Origin: Flavobacterium ranwuense
GTDB lineage: Bacteria > Bacteroidota > Bacteroidia > Flavobacteriales > Flavobacteriaceae
Direction of reading: 5' to 3'
NCBI RefSeq assembly: GCF_004349315.1
Contig: NZ_SMLH01000003.1
Span: forward strand, 62,001-126,000
DNA: 64,000 nucleotides
The position numbers were made by a program, and so were the translations under genes. The notes beneath the pieces are model-generated. The model was not told the origin of the DNA. It was given only the letters and a program-made list of their open reading frames with translations, and ran no database searches. Of this stretch, positions 9,904 through 17,633 are shown piece by piece (the first letter of the stretch is position 1; each line of letters starts with the position of its first letter).

Positions 9904-10621
9904 AAGTACCCTACAGTTTGTCGTTTTTTTGTTAGTTCAAGTTGCCTTTGGCCAAACGGACAACGGAAAGGAACTTCGAGGAAAAATTATCGCCGATTCT
10001 GTTGCGGTTGATCGCATTACGATTGAGAATGTAACAACAGATAAAACTGCTTTTTCGGATGTGAATGGTTTCTTTACTATAGCTGTAAAAGAAAGCGATG
10101 TTTTGGTGTTTACTGCAGTTCATTTAGAAGGTCTCCGTAGGAAAATTAACAAGCAGGATCTGTTACAGGAAGTTATTACAGTGAGGATGCTTCCCAAAAG
10201 CATTATTTTGAATGAAGTTATAGTGAATGAATCTACGATTACGGCGGAGAGTTTAGGAATTATACCTTATGGGCAAAAAAAATACACACCAGCCGAGAGA
10301 AAATTATACACTGCAACCTCTGGTGGAGGTATCGATGGATTGCTGAATGCAATTTCAGGTCGTAAAGCCATGCTTAAAAAAGAGATTGTAATTGAGAAAA
10401 AAGAACAATTATTAGCTAGAATCGAAGTTCTTTTTGAAGATAAATATTACGTGGAAACCTTGAAAATACCCACAGATTATATTAAAGGATTTCAATATTA
10501 CTGTATTGATGATACTGGTTTTGCAAATGCATTACGATCTAAAAACAAGACAATGGTTATGTTTCTAATTGTAAGGCTTGCCGAAAATTACAATGAAATT
10601 ATTACTGGTGAAAACAAATAG
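9893..10621 (+). CDS. carboxypeptidase-regulatory-like domain protein, tandem paralogue 2
   Basis: A paralogue of the preceding gene with the same order: signal peptide (ending VAFGQ), CarboxypepD_reg-like domain, LNEVIV linker, YTPAERKLYTA block and a helical tail. I choose the GTG at 9893, which gives MKIKSTLQF and a normal signal peptide; a TTG at 9887 adds two residues. The GTG lies inside the last codons of paralogue 1, giving an 11-base overlap and likely translational coupling. It lacks the Ala/Asn/Met-rich insertion seen in paralogue 1 between the YTPAER block and SGR motif. Function unknown. Confidence 0.8.
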   Translation: MKIKSTLQFVVFLLVQVAFGQTDNGKELRGKIIADSVAVDRITIENVTTDKTAFSDVNGFFTIAVKESDVLVFTAVHLEGLRRKINKQDLLQEVITVRMLPKSIILNEVIVNESTITAESLGIIPYGQKKYTPAERKLYTATSGGGIDGLLNAISGRKAMLKKEIVIEKKEQLLARIEVLFEDKYYVETLKIPTDYIKGFQYYCIDDTGFANALRSKNKTMVMFLIVRLAENYNEIITGENK

Positions 10622-11372
10622 ACTTCTATCGGTAATTTTATTTTTAATGTGTCAAATTTCCTTTTGCCAAACTGCTGGTGAAAAGTTGCTTCATGGTAAA
10701 ATTAGAGTGGATTCGGGCTATATAAGTGGAATAAATGTCTTAAATTTAGTAAACGAAAAAACAGTCGTCACAAATAGTGAAGGAGAATTTTTTATTTTGG
10801 CAAAAGCCAATGATGTACTGGTTTTTACAGCGGTTAATTTAGAACTTCACAAGAAGTTAATCGATGAAAAAGATTTCATTTTAGATGTATTGAACATAAA
10901 AATGGTTTCGAAAGTAACGGAGTTAAAAGAGGTAATTGTTAATGAGAATTCAATTAATGCAGTTTCACAGAGGATTTTATCTAAAGAGCCTATGAAATAT
11001 ACTCCTGCAGAAAGGCGACTGAGGACGGCAGGAGATTTTAAACCCATTATGTTGTTAGGTTTGTTAGGTGGGTCAATGCCGCTTGATCCGCTTATAAACA
11101 AGATTAATGGAAGGACAAAACGGCTGAAAAAACTCGTTATTCTCGAGAAAAAAGAACAATACATCAAATTGATTTCGGAATTGTATGATAAAGAATATTT
11201 TACAATTAAACTGGATATACCTTCTGTATATGTGATTGGATTCAAATATTTCATTGTGGAGGATGAAATATTTTTGAAGGTCTTGGAGTCCAAAAACGAA
11301 CAAAGGACTTCTTTTTTTATGATAGCTTTAGCGCAAGAGTATAAAGCTTTAATAGCTGGTGAAAATAAATGA
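10608..11372 (+). CDS. carboxypeptidase-regulatory-like domain protein, tandem paralogue 3
   Basis: Third paralogue, with signal peptide CQISFCQ, regulatory-like domain, LKEVIV linker and YTPAERRLRTA block. The preferred start is the GTG at 10608, overlapping the end of paralogue 2 by 14 bases exactly as paralogue 2 overlaps paralogue 1; ATG 10593 or TTG 10578 would lengthen the N-terminus ahead of the signal sequence. The gene ends in codons for AGENK, as paralogue 2 ends in GENK, and these codons contain another GTGAAA, but there the frame stops after a few codons instead of opening a further copy. Confidence 0.8.
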   Translation: MKTNRLLSVILFLMCQISFCQTAGEKLLHGKIRVDSGYISGINVLNLVNEKTVVTNSEGEFFILAKANDVLVFTAVNLELHKKLIDEKDFILDVLNIKMVSKVTELKEVIVNENSINAVSQRILSKEPMKYTPAERRLRTAGDFKPIMLLGLLGGSMPLDPLINKINGRTKRLKKLVILEKKEQYIKLISELYDKEYFTIKLDIPSVYVIGFKYFIVEDEIFLKVLESKNEQRTSFFMIALAQEYKALIAGENK

Positions 11373-11457
11373 TTTTTTGTAGACTGTTTTATTCATAATC
11401 CTTAGCAAAAATCAATTGCCATGTTTGAAAAAAATAATACTTATAAAATAATCCAAG

Positions 11458-12213
11458 ATGAAAACGAAAATAAGAATCCTTTGTTTGCTTTTCTTTTGCC
11501 AATTTTCTTTTGGTCAAAATGAAAATAGAAAGTCATTACACGGTCAATTTACAAATGAATCCGCTTTGGTGGACAATGGATATGTTTTTAATTTGAATTC
11601 AAAAACGAGAACCTTTATAAGTAATCAAGGTTTTTTTGATATTTTGGCGAAAGCCAAAGATACATTGCTAGTCTCAAGCGCTTCTTTTAAGTCTAAAAAA
11701 ATTGTGATTCAGGAGAAAGATTTTTCAAAACCTTTGTTTGTGGTTAATTTAGAAACGCAGACTACGCTGTTGAAGGAAGTAATTGTGAAGCGCAAAGCGG
11801 AGATAAAACCAATAACTGGCGGTTCACAGGGTATTGTTGATATGCAGTTTTTTGATGATGCGAAATCCTCACCTATTAATAGAACCATGCCCTCAGATGG
11901 AACCATAGAAAATGGAATGGATTTTGTTAGAATATATAAAATGGTTTCTAAATTATTTAAGAATGATTCGGCAAAAAGAACCGATTTGAATCCTGATGTG
12001 GATTTTTCTGATGTGGTTTCTAAAGGGATTGATACTTATTTCTTTACAAATACATTGAAGTTGAAAAACGATGAAATTGGGCTTTTTCTGGATTATTGCG
12101 AGAATGATCCAAAATCAAAAAGCCTTTTGAAACAAGAAGATGAATTTTTACTAATTGATTTTTTAATCACCAAGAACGAAGAGTTTAAAAGAATTACTAC
12201 TTTTGAAAAATGA
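11458..12213 (+). CDS. diverged fourth carboxypeptidase-regulatory-like domain protein
   Basis: A 251-residue exported protein with signal peptide ending FSFGQ. The N-terminal half resembles the three upstream paralogues (LHGQFTNESALVDNGYVFNL, FFDILAKAKDTLLV, LLKEVIVKR), but the YTPAER block is missing. The C-terminal half differs, with a DIDTYFFTNTLKLK-like segment and an acidic end. It lies 85 bases after paralogue 3 and overlaps the DUF6702 gene by 4 bases (ATGA), so it is probably translated together with that gene and possibly with the M1 peptidase. Function unknown. Confidence 0.75.
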   Translation: MKTKIRILCLLFFCQFSFGQNENRKSLHGQFTNESALVDNGYVFNLNSKTRTFISNQGFFDILAKAKDTLLVSSASFKSKKIVIQEKDFSKPLFVVNLETQTTLLKEVIVKRKAEIKPITGGSQGIVDMQFFDDAKSSPINRTMPSDGTIENGMDFVRIYKMVSKLFKNDSAKRTDLNPDVDFSDVVSKGIDTYFFTNTLKLKNDEIGLFLDYCENDPKSKSLLKQEDEFLLIDFLITKNEEFKRITTFEK

Positions 12214-12716
12214 AAAAAACAATTTTAATTACTTTTTTTGGGTTATTATTTTTAACGTTAACGTCCTTTAGTGTGCATAAATTTTATGTATCCTTATACC
12301 AAGTAAATTACGCTCCTCAAAAGAAAATGCTTCAAATCACCGCTCGTATTTTTGTTGATGATTTGAATAGTACAGTTGGGAAAAAGTATAGTAAAAAAAT
12401 CAATTTAGGTTCCGAAAAAGAAACAGAGGAAGATTTGATTTTATTGAAAAAGTATTTAAGCGAAAAATTCTCAATAAAAATAAATGGAAAATCTAAGTCC
12501 ATGAATTTTTTAAGCAAAGAAATGGAAGGAGATGTACTTATTTGTTATTTAAGTATGAAGGAAATCCCTAAGATTAATTCACTCGAAATTTACAATACAG
12601 TTATCATAGAAGGAAATTCAGAGCAACAGAATATTATGCATTTTAATGTATCTGGAATAAAAAACACGTTGCTATTTACAGAATCTACGCCAAAAGGAAT
12701 GTTAAATTATGAATAA
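12210..12716 (+). CDS. DUF6702 family exported protein
   Basis: A 168-residue protein with an N-terminal signal or anchor segment (residues 1-22) and the SVHKFYVSLYQVNYAPQKK motif typical of the DUF6702 family, which in flavobacteria is often found beside M1-family peptidases. That is the arrangement here: it starts by ATGA overlap with the preceding gene and lies 60 bases before the M1 peptidase. A beta-rich periplasmic protein is likely. No enzymatic motif is visible, and an accessory role to the peptidase is inference from position only. Confidence 0.72.
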   Translation: MKKTILITFFGLLFLTLTSFSVHKFYVSLYQVNYAPQKKMLQITARIFVDDLNSTVGKKYSKKINLGSEKETEEDLILLKKYLSEKFSIKINGKSKSMNFLSKEMEGDVLICYLSMKEIPKINSLEIYNTVIIEGNSEQQNIMHFNVSGIKNTLLFTESTPKGMLNYE

Positions 12717-12776
12717 GTGTAGAAACATCTGTTTTAAATTATTATTTTCACGCACTGAATAACCAGATTTTCACCT

Positions 12777-15020
12777 ATGAAAAAATTTACTTTATTATTA
12801 CTTCTTCCTGCAATTTTATTTGCTCAAGAAAAAACTACTCCTGTTACACCAAAACAAACAGGAAAGTATGATACCAATAAGTTTAGCCAAATGTATGATT
12901 TGTTAGCAACGCCTAACATGTTTCGTACTGCTTCTGGAGCTCCGGGTCCGGCTTATTATCAGCAACAGGCTGACTACAAGATAAATATAGAGCTTGATGA
13001 CAAGAAATCTAAATTGACTGGGTCAGAAACGGTTACTTATTATAACAATTCTCCAGATACTTTAGAGTATTTATGGGTTCAGTTAGACCAAAATCAAGCT
13101 GCTAAAACTTCGCAGACTCCATTGGCTGAAAGCCAAAAAATGGAACAGGTTTTTCCTGCTGGAAACTTTGCAAACAAGTTTTTAAAACAGGAACAAGAGC
13201 GTGGTTTTAACATTGAATTTGTGAAAGATGTAAAAGGAAATCCTTTGTCATATTCGATCAATCAAACCATGATGCGTATTAATTTATTAACTCCAATGAA
13301 ACCTGGCGAGAAATTTACTTTTTCGATCAATTGGTGGTATAATATTAATAATTACAGACAAGATGGTGGTCGTTCAGGATATGAATTATTCGAAAAAGAA
13401 GGAAACAAATTATATGTAATTGCTCAGTTCTATCCTAGAATGGCAGTTTATAATGATGTTGAAGGATGGCAAAATATGCAATTTTGGGGAACAGGAGAAT
13501 TTACGTTGCCTTTTGGAAATTTTGATGTAAATATCACTGTGCCGGCAGATCACGTTATGGAGGCTACAGGTGAATTGATGAATAGAAGCGAAGTATTTAC
13601 TGCAGAGCAAGTAAAAAGATACGAACTGGCTCAAAAATCATTTGATAAACCAGTTGTAATTGTTACTCAAGCGGAAGCTGAAGCTAGTGAAAAAGGGTTT
13701 TCAGAGAAGAAAAAAACGTGGAAATTTAGCGCTAAAAACGTAAGGGATTTTGGTATTGCTACTTCTAGAAAATTTATTCTTGATGCAATGGCAGTTCAAT
13801 TGACTAACAAAACAGTTATGGCTATTTCGGTTTATCCTAAAGAAAGTAATCCACTTTGGGGAGAAACTTCTACCAAAACTGTGGCGCATACTTTAAAAAG
13901 TTACTCATCTCACACATTTGATTATCCTTATCCAAAAGCAGTTTCTGTATCAGCAGAAGATCAAGGAATGGAATATCCAATGATTTGTTGGAATTATGGT
14001 CGTCCTGACGAAAAAGGAGTGACAAGTGAACGTACTAAAAACGGAATGATTGGTGTAGTAATACATGAAGTAGGGCATAATTTCTTTCCTATGATTGTAA
14101 ATTCTGACGAGCGTCAATGGTCTTGGATGGATGAGGGTCTTAATACTTTTATGCAATATATGGCTGAACAAGAAATGGGTACAAATTTCCCTTCCAGTCG
14201 TGGGCCAGCAAGTAAAATTGTTCCTTACATGAGTGGAGATCAAAAATTCTTGGAGCCTATTATGTCAAACTCTGAAACGATAGTTCAATTTGGTGCTAAT
14301 GCTTATAGTAAGCCAGCAACAGGTTTAAATATTCTTAGAGAAACTATCATGGGAAGAGAGTTATTTGACCATGCTTTCAAAGTATATGCTAACAGATGGA
14401 AATTCAAGCATCCTACACCAGAAGACTTTTTTAGAACTATGGAAGATGCATCAGCAGTTGATTTAGATTGGTTTTTCAGAGGATGGTTTTATTCGACTGA
14501 TTTTGTTGACATCGGAGTGAAAGAAGTAAAACAATATTATGTATCTGAGACTGCAATTGCAGCATTAAAAGATGCTGTAGTAAGAAGAGGACGTTTTGGT
14601 CAAGAAAAAGGACCTTTCGTTTATTTAGTTCCTGGAACAAGTGAAGAATTGTCATCAAAAGATAAGAAGGCATTGGCAATTGCAGATGTAAATTTATTAT
14701 CTGAGTATGTAAACCAAAATTTTTCTGTTGACGAAAAATTAAAATTAAAATCACCTAAGTATTTCTACGAAGTAGAGTTTAACAAACCAGGAGGAATGTT
14801 AATGCCAATTATCGTTGAATTGACGTACGAAGATGATACGAAAGAAACCTTCAAGTATCCAGCTCAAATCTGGAGAAAAAATAATGATACAGCTAAGAAA
14901 GTTTACGCAACTGAGAAAGCAGTCAAAAAAATTCAGATAGATCCAAAATTAGAAACTGCTGATATTGATGTAACCAATAACGCATGGCCTAAAGAAGAAG
15001 TAAAGTCTAAATTTGATTAA
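12777..15020 (+). CDS. secreted M1-family metallopeptidase
   Basis: A 747-residue aminopeptidase-like zinc enzyme. Signal peptide MKKFTLLLLLPAILFAQ is followed by an M1 N-terminal beta domain and the catalytic domain. The zinc site is HEVGH at 430-434 with the third ligand Glu453 in WMDEGLNTF, which gives the M1 spacing of 18 residues. The exopeptidase substrate motif, usually GAMEN, appears as DQGMEYP. A Tyr in NAYSKPATGLNIL may be the transition-state tyrosine. It likely hydrolyses peptides in the periplasm or at the surface. It ends the cluster of exported proteins and is followed by a strong terminator. Confidence 0.93.
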   Translation: MKKFTLLLLLPAILFAQEKTTPVTPKQTGKYDTNKFSQMYDLLATPNMFRTASGAPGPAYYQQQADYKINIELDDKKSKLTGSETVTYYNNSPDTLEYLWVQLDQNQAAKTSQTPLAESQKMEQVFPAGNFANKFLKQEQERGFNIEFVKDVKGNPLSYSINQTMMRINLLTPMKPGEKFTFSINWWYNINNYRQDGGRSGYELFEKEGNKLYVIAQFYPRMAVYNDVEGWQNMQFWGTGEFTLPFGNFDVNITVPADHVMEATGELMNRSEVFTAEQVKRYELAQKSFDKPVVIVTQAEAEASEKGFSEKKKTWKFSAKNVRDFGIATSRKFILDAMAVQLTNKTVMAISVYPKESNPLWGETSTKTVAHTLKSYSSHTFDYPYPKAVSVSAEDQGMEYPMICWNYGRPDEKGVTSERTKNGMIGVVIHEVGHNFFPMIVNSDERQWSWMDEGLNTFMQYMAEQEMGTNFPSSRGPASKIVPYMSGDQKFLEPIMSNSETIVQFGANAYSKPATGLNILRETIMGRELFDHAFKVYANRWKFKHPTPEDFFRTMEDASAVDLDWFFRGWFYSTDFVDIGVKEVKQYYVSETAIAALKDAVVRRGRFGQEKGPFVYLVPGTSEELSSKDKKALAIADVNLLSEYVNQNFSVDEKLKLKSPKYFYEVEFNKPGGMLMPIIVELTYEDDTKETFKYPAQIWRKNNDTAKKVYATEKAVKKIQIDPKLETADIDVTNNAWPKEEVKSKFD

Positions 15021-15040
15021 ATAAAGACATAAAATTAAAA

Positions 15041-15066
15041 AAGACTCTGAAAAGAGTCTTTTTTTT
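15041..15066 (+). terminator. intrinsic terminator after the M1 peptidase
   Basis: Stem AAGACTCT / AGAGTCTT with loop GAAA and a T tract. Confidence 0.85.
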
Positions 15067-15101
15067 ATGAAAAAATTAAAAGTCAAGGATTCAAAATTAG
15101 G

Positions 15102-15109
15102 TATCTTTG
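15102..15109 (+). promoter_or_regulatory. -7 promoter element TATCTTTG before tatA
   Basis: An exact TAnnTTTG match, 21 bases before the tatA start. Confidence 0.55.
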
Positions 15110-15130
15110 CAACAATAAAAAATAAGAAAT

Positions 15131-15532
15131 ATGTTTGGCATAGGAGGAGGCGAATTAATTTTTATCATGTTTATAGTACTCATGCTTTTTGGGTCGGATA
15201 AAGTACCAGAAATAGCCCGCACCATGGGTAAAGCAATGGCACAATTAAAACATGCTACGAATGACATAAAAAGTGAGATTCAAAAAGGAGCAGAGGCTAA
15301 TGGATTTGATACACAGACATTAACTGATTTAAGAGGGAATATTACATCAGAGATTAATAAAGCTAAGGAAAACCTATTGGGAGATACGTCTCAAATTAGC
15401 GATATAACCGGAAATATCACCTCAGAAATCAATAAAGCCAAGGACAATTTACTGGGCGAAACAACCACTCCAATCGAAACAGTTAAAGAAGTTATAGAAG
15501 ATGTTGCAGGACCTATAAAACGTCAGATGTAA
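15131..15532 (+). CDS. tatA: twin-arginine translocase subunit TatA/TatE family
   Basis: A 133-residue protein with the TatA signature: a short N-terminal transmembrane helix (MFGIGGGELIFIMFIVLMLF), the FGSDKVPEIARTMGK hinge and an amphipathic helix. TatA forms the conduit of the Tat pathway for folded proteins in the inner membrane. The C-terminal tail holds two near-identical copies of GNITSEINKAKxNLLG (about residues 72-87 and 97-112), longer than the simple tail of many TatA proteins. The stop and the start of the PAP2 phosphatase overlap by one base (TAATG). No tatC is nearby. Confidence 0.9.
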   Translation: MFGIGGGELIFIMFIVLMLFGSDKVPEIARTMGKAMAQLKHATNDIKSEIQKGAEANGFDTQTLTDLRGNITSEINKAKENLLGDTSQISDITGNITSEINKAKDNLLGETTTPIETVKEVIEDVAGPIKRQM

Positions 15533-16095
15533 TGTTGGAAAAATTACTGTCTTTAGATACGGAATTGTTTGTTTATTTGAATGGGTTAGGTTCGGAAACG
15601 TATGATGGACTTTGGTTATTTATTACCAGGCAAAGCAACTGGACTCCTCTTTTTTTACTGCTTTTGTATGTTATTTATAAAAAATTAGGAGTTAAACAAA
15701 CCTTATATTTATTGCTATTTGTAGCAGCTTTAATCACAATTACAGATCAAACAACAAACTTGTTTAAAAACGGATTTCAAAGATTACGCCCTTGTAATAA
15801 TTCTGAAATCAATTCCTTTATACGTGTAGTTCAAGAACGCAAATCATTCAGTTTTTTCTCAGGACACGCCGCAAATTCTATGGCAGTTGTAACATTTTTG
15901 TATTATAATTTTAAGGACAAAATTAAATTTTTTGGCTTCCTGTTCTTATGGCCGCTCATCTTCGCTTTCAGTAGAATCTATCTGGGATTGCATTATCCAT
16001 TGGACATTCTTACAGGCTATTTCTTCGGATTTGCTTTTGGTTTTTTGATGTTCAAAGGCTACAAAATAGCACAACAAAAGTATTTTCCACAATAA
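15532..16095 (+). CDS. PAP2 family membrane phosphatase
   Basis: A 187-residue polytopic membrane protein with the three PAP2 motifs: K79 to RP86-87 in KNGFQRLRP, SGH at 110-112, and SRIYLGLHYPLD with the third-motif Arg and His. Such proteins dephosphorylate lipid phosphates, for example undecaprenyl diphosphate or phosphatidate phosphates, at the membrane face. Co-translation with tatA is suggested by the TAATG overlap. Which lipid it acts on cannot be decided from sequence; undecaprenyl-PP recycling is a reasonable candidate given the family. Confidence 0.88.
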   Translation: MLEKLLSLDTELFVYLNGLGSETYDGLWLFITRQSNWTPLFLLLLYVIYKKLGVKQTLYLLLFVAALITITDQTTNLFKNGFQRLRPCNNSEINSFIRVVQERKSFSFFSGHAANSMAVVTFLYYNFKDKIKFFGFLFLWPLIFAFSRIYLGLHYPLDILTGYFFGFAFGFLMFKGYKIAQQKYFPQ

Positions 16096-16113
16096 TAATT
16101 TTAGAATTATTTA

Positions 16114-16211
16114 GGAGCTATTTCCTGCTAATCGCTGTATCTTTTTCTTTTCCTTCTTCTTTATCAGTCAGAATTACAAGAAAAAGGATGCCGCTTTTAT
16201 CAGGGCTAAGG
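16114..16211. repeat. imperfect-palindrome intergenic repeat, copy 1
   Basis: Starts GGAGCTATTTCCTGCTAATC, contains CTTTTTC and GAAAAAGGATGCCGCTTT arms, and ends ATCAGGGCTAAGG. It resembles the elements at 46818..46959 and 49674..49739 in arm sequence and layout. It lies between the 3' ends of two convergent genes. Confidence 0.5.
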
Positions 16212-16239
16212 TATTTGTTTTCAAAAGAAATATCCTAAA

Positions 16240-16881
16240 CTAAAGAACTCTGCTCACTGTCAGTCCATCACGAATAGGCAACAAGACTGTTTCTACTCTT
16301 GGATCAGTTGCTAATGACTTATTGTATTCCAGCAATACTTTTGTACTCAAATCATTGGGTTGTAAAGGCTCTAGAACTTTACCGCTCCATAACACATTAT
16401 CTGATAAAATAATCCCACCTTTATTCATTTTTGGAACAATTAATTCAAAATAGTTGCTGTAATTTTCTTTATCAGCATCGATGAAAACCAAATCAAATTT
16501 TAAGTCAAGCGTTGGAATAATGTCAATTGCTTCTCCTAAATGCTGAAAAATTTGCTTTCCCCAAGGTGATTTGTCAAAATGTTTGCGTTGAAAATCAACC
16601 AACTCTTCTTTGATGTCAATCGTGTGCAATTGTCCGGTTTCTTGCATGCCTTCGCACAAACACAACGCTGAATAACCTGTATACGTACCAATTTCCAGAA
16701 TATTTACCGGCCGAATCAATTTAGACAACATACTCAAAACCCGACCTTGAAAATGCCCGCTCAACATTCGCGGCAGCAGAATTTTTTGGTAAGTTTCCTT
16801 ATTCAGAGCTGCCAGTAAAGCCGGTTCTTTTTCAGAATGTTGCTCGATATAATCTTCTAATTCTTGGGAAATGAAATGCAT
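16240..16881 (-). CDS. SAM-dependent O-methyltransferase (class I, caffeoyl-CoA/catechol type)
   Basis: A 213-residue methyltransferase with the SAM-binding motif LEIGTYTGYSALCL and the metal-site motif FIDADKENY followed by GGIILSDNVLWSG, the pattern of cation-dependent O-methyltransferases. The substrate is not predictable. Its start overlaps the toxin stop by one base (TAATG on the minus strand). The first 38 bases of this gene and its leader occur a second time at 17515..17567, on the far side of the toxin-antitoxin module, so the original promoter has been separated from the gene. Confidence 0.9.
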   Translation of the reverse strand: MHFISQELEDYIEQHSEKEPALLAALNKETYQKILLPRMLSGHFQGRVLSMLSKLIRPVNILEIGTYTGYSALCLCEGMQETGQLHTIDIKEELVDFQRKHFDKSPWGKQIFQHLGEAIDIIPTLDLKFDLVFIDADKENYSNYFELIVPKMNKGGIILSDNVLWSGKVLEPLQPNDLSTKVLLEYNKSLATDPRVETVLLPIRDGLTVSRVL

Positions 16882-16895
16882 TATTTTAAACTTTT
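16843..16895. repeat. direct repeat A (start of O-methyltransferase gene)
   Basis: This 53-base segment covers the O-methyltransferase first codons and the bases before them. It matches 17515..17567 at 49 of 53 positions in the same orientation, 672 bases apart. Confidence 0.85.
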
Positions 16896-17180
16896 TATCG
16901 GGTCATGAAAAGTATTGAATATTCTAACGATATGAATTGTGTTTAGATTGAATTGATAAAGTGTTTTGTAGTTTCTAGTGATAATTCTTCTACAATCAAT
17001 TCGGTTTTCGTCAATCTGAAATTGCTCGGGAAAAGTAATTAAGTGTATACTTCTAAAAATTTCATCTGTTATTTTAGTAGCAACAAGGGGAGAAATATTT
17101 TTTTCTAATGAAAGATAAATGTCTTTTAAATCAAGCTTCGCATTATTAGTCCAGAAAATGGCATAATTAGTATTATTCAT
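16881..17180 (-). CDS. RelE/ParE-family toxin of a toxin-antitoxin pair
   Basis: A 99-residue protein with the RelE/ParE layout: N-terminal FWTNNAKLDLKDIYLSL helix region, the middle Arg-rich DCRRIITRNYKTLYQ strand, and the C-terminal HIVRIFNTFHDPIKS strand. Family members inhibit translation (RelE) or gyrase (ParE); the target here is undecided. The antitoxin gene overlaps its start by 8 bases. Its last codons (SLK and stop) lie inside direct repeat A, so the present C-terminus is partly made of duplicated O-methyltransferase leader. Confidence 0.82.
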   Translation of the reverse strand: MNNTNYAIFWTNNAKLDLKDIYLSLEKNISPLVATKITDEIFRSIHLITFPEQFQIDENRIDCRRIITRNYKTLYQFNLNTIHIVRIFNTFHDPIKSLK

Positions 17181-17424
17181 TTTTCCAGGTTTTCATTTCT
17201 TCGATAAGATTTTCTTGAGAAATTACTCTATTGTGTTTAATATCTTCTAATCCTTCTTCAACCTTATTATTATATTCCGAAAGTGTTAAGGTATTTCCTT
17301 TGGTATCGTAAGAAACAATTTCATTCAAATAATTATCAAATACCGACGATACAATACGAAGTACTCTTTCGTCTGCTAAATCCAATTGAAGTTGAATTTT
17401 TTGTTTTAATTCTTGAAGTCCCAT
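17173..17424 (-). CDS. antitoxin of the RelE/ParE-type module
   Basis: An 83-residue acidic protein lying directly upstream of and overlapping the toxin by 8 bases, the usual antitoxin-first order. The N-terminal half (LQELKQKIQLQLDLADERVLR) is helical. The C-terminal half (VEEGLEDIKHNRVISQENLI) resembles the toxin-wrapping tail of small antitoxins of parE-linked modules. No classical DNA-binding fold can be named with confidence. Assignment rests on size, overlap and partner. Confidence 0.75.
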   Translation of the reverse strand: MGLQELKQKIQLQLDLADERVLRIVSSVFDNYLNEIVSYDTKGNTLTLSEYNNKVEEGLEDIKHNRVISQENLIEEMKTWKNE

Positions 17425-17514
17425 TTTGCTAATTTATATACAAATTTACAAAATTTTATAATACGTTTCATTATTGTGTCCGGTCAGCTACTTAGACTCT
17501 TTTTTACAATTTCC

Positions 17515-17567
17515 CTCGATACAATCTTCTAATTCTTGGGAAATGAAATACATTTTTTTAAATTTTT
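17515..17567. repeat. direct repeat B (orphan copy of O-methyltransferase 5' end)
   Basis: Reading on the minus strand it encodes MYFISQELEDCI and then loses homology, compared with MHFISQELEDYI in the intact gene. It marks where the original start lay before the toxin-antitoxin module was inserted. Confidence 0.82.
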
Positions 17568-17621
17568 CACAAAATTACAAATAACCAAATTCACAAATAA
17601 CCAAAACCTCAAAATACTTGC

Positions 17622-17629
17622 TAACTTTG
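17622..17629 (+). promoter_or_regulatory. -7 promoter element TAACTTTG directly before rlmN
   Basis: Only four bases separate the element from the ATG at 17634, so transcription should start at or within a base or two of the start codon. Confidence 0.65.
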
Positions 17630-17633
17630 CACC

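Noticed and set aside
10847-11293. 148-codon open frame antisense to paralogue 3
   Set aside because: Codon pattern and Ser/Leu/Phe-rich composition fit a shadow frame of the real gene on the plus strand.
14476-14754. Open frame antisense to the M1 peptidase
   Set aside because: A shadow of the coding strand with low-complexity Leu/Gln content and no promoter.
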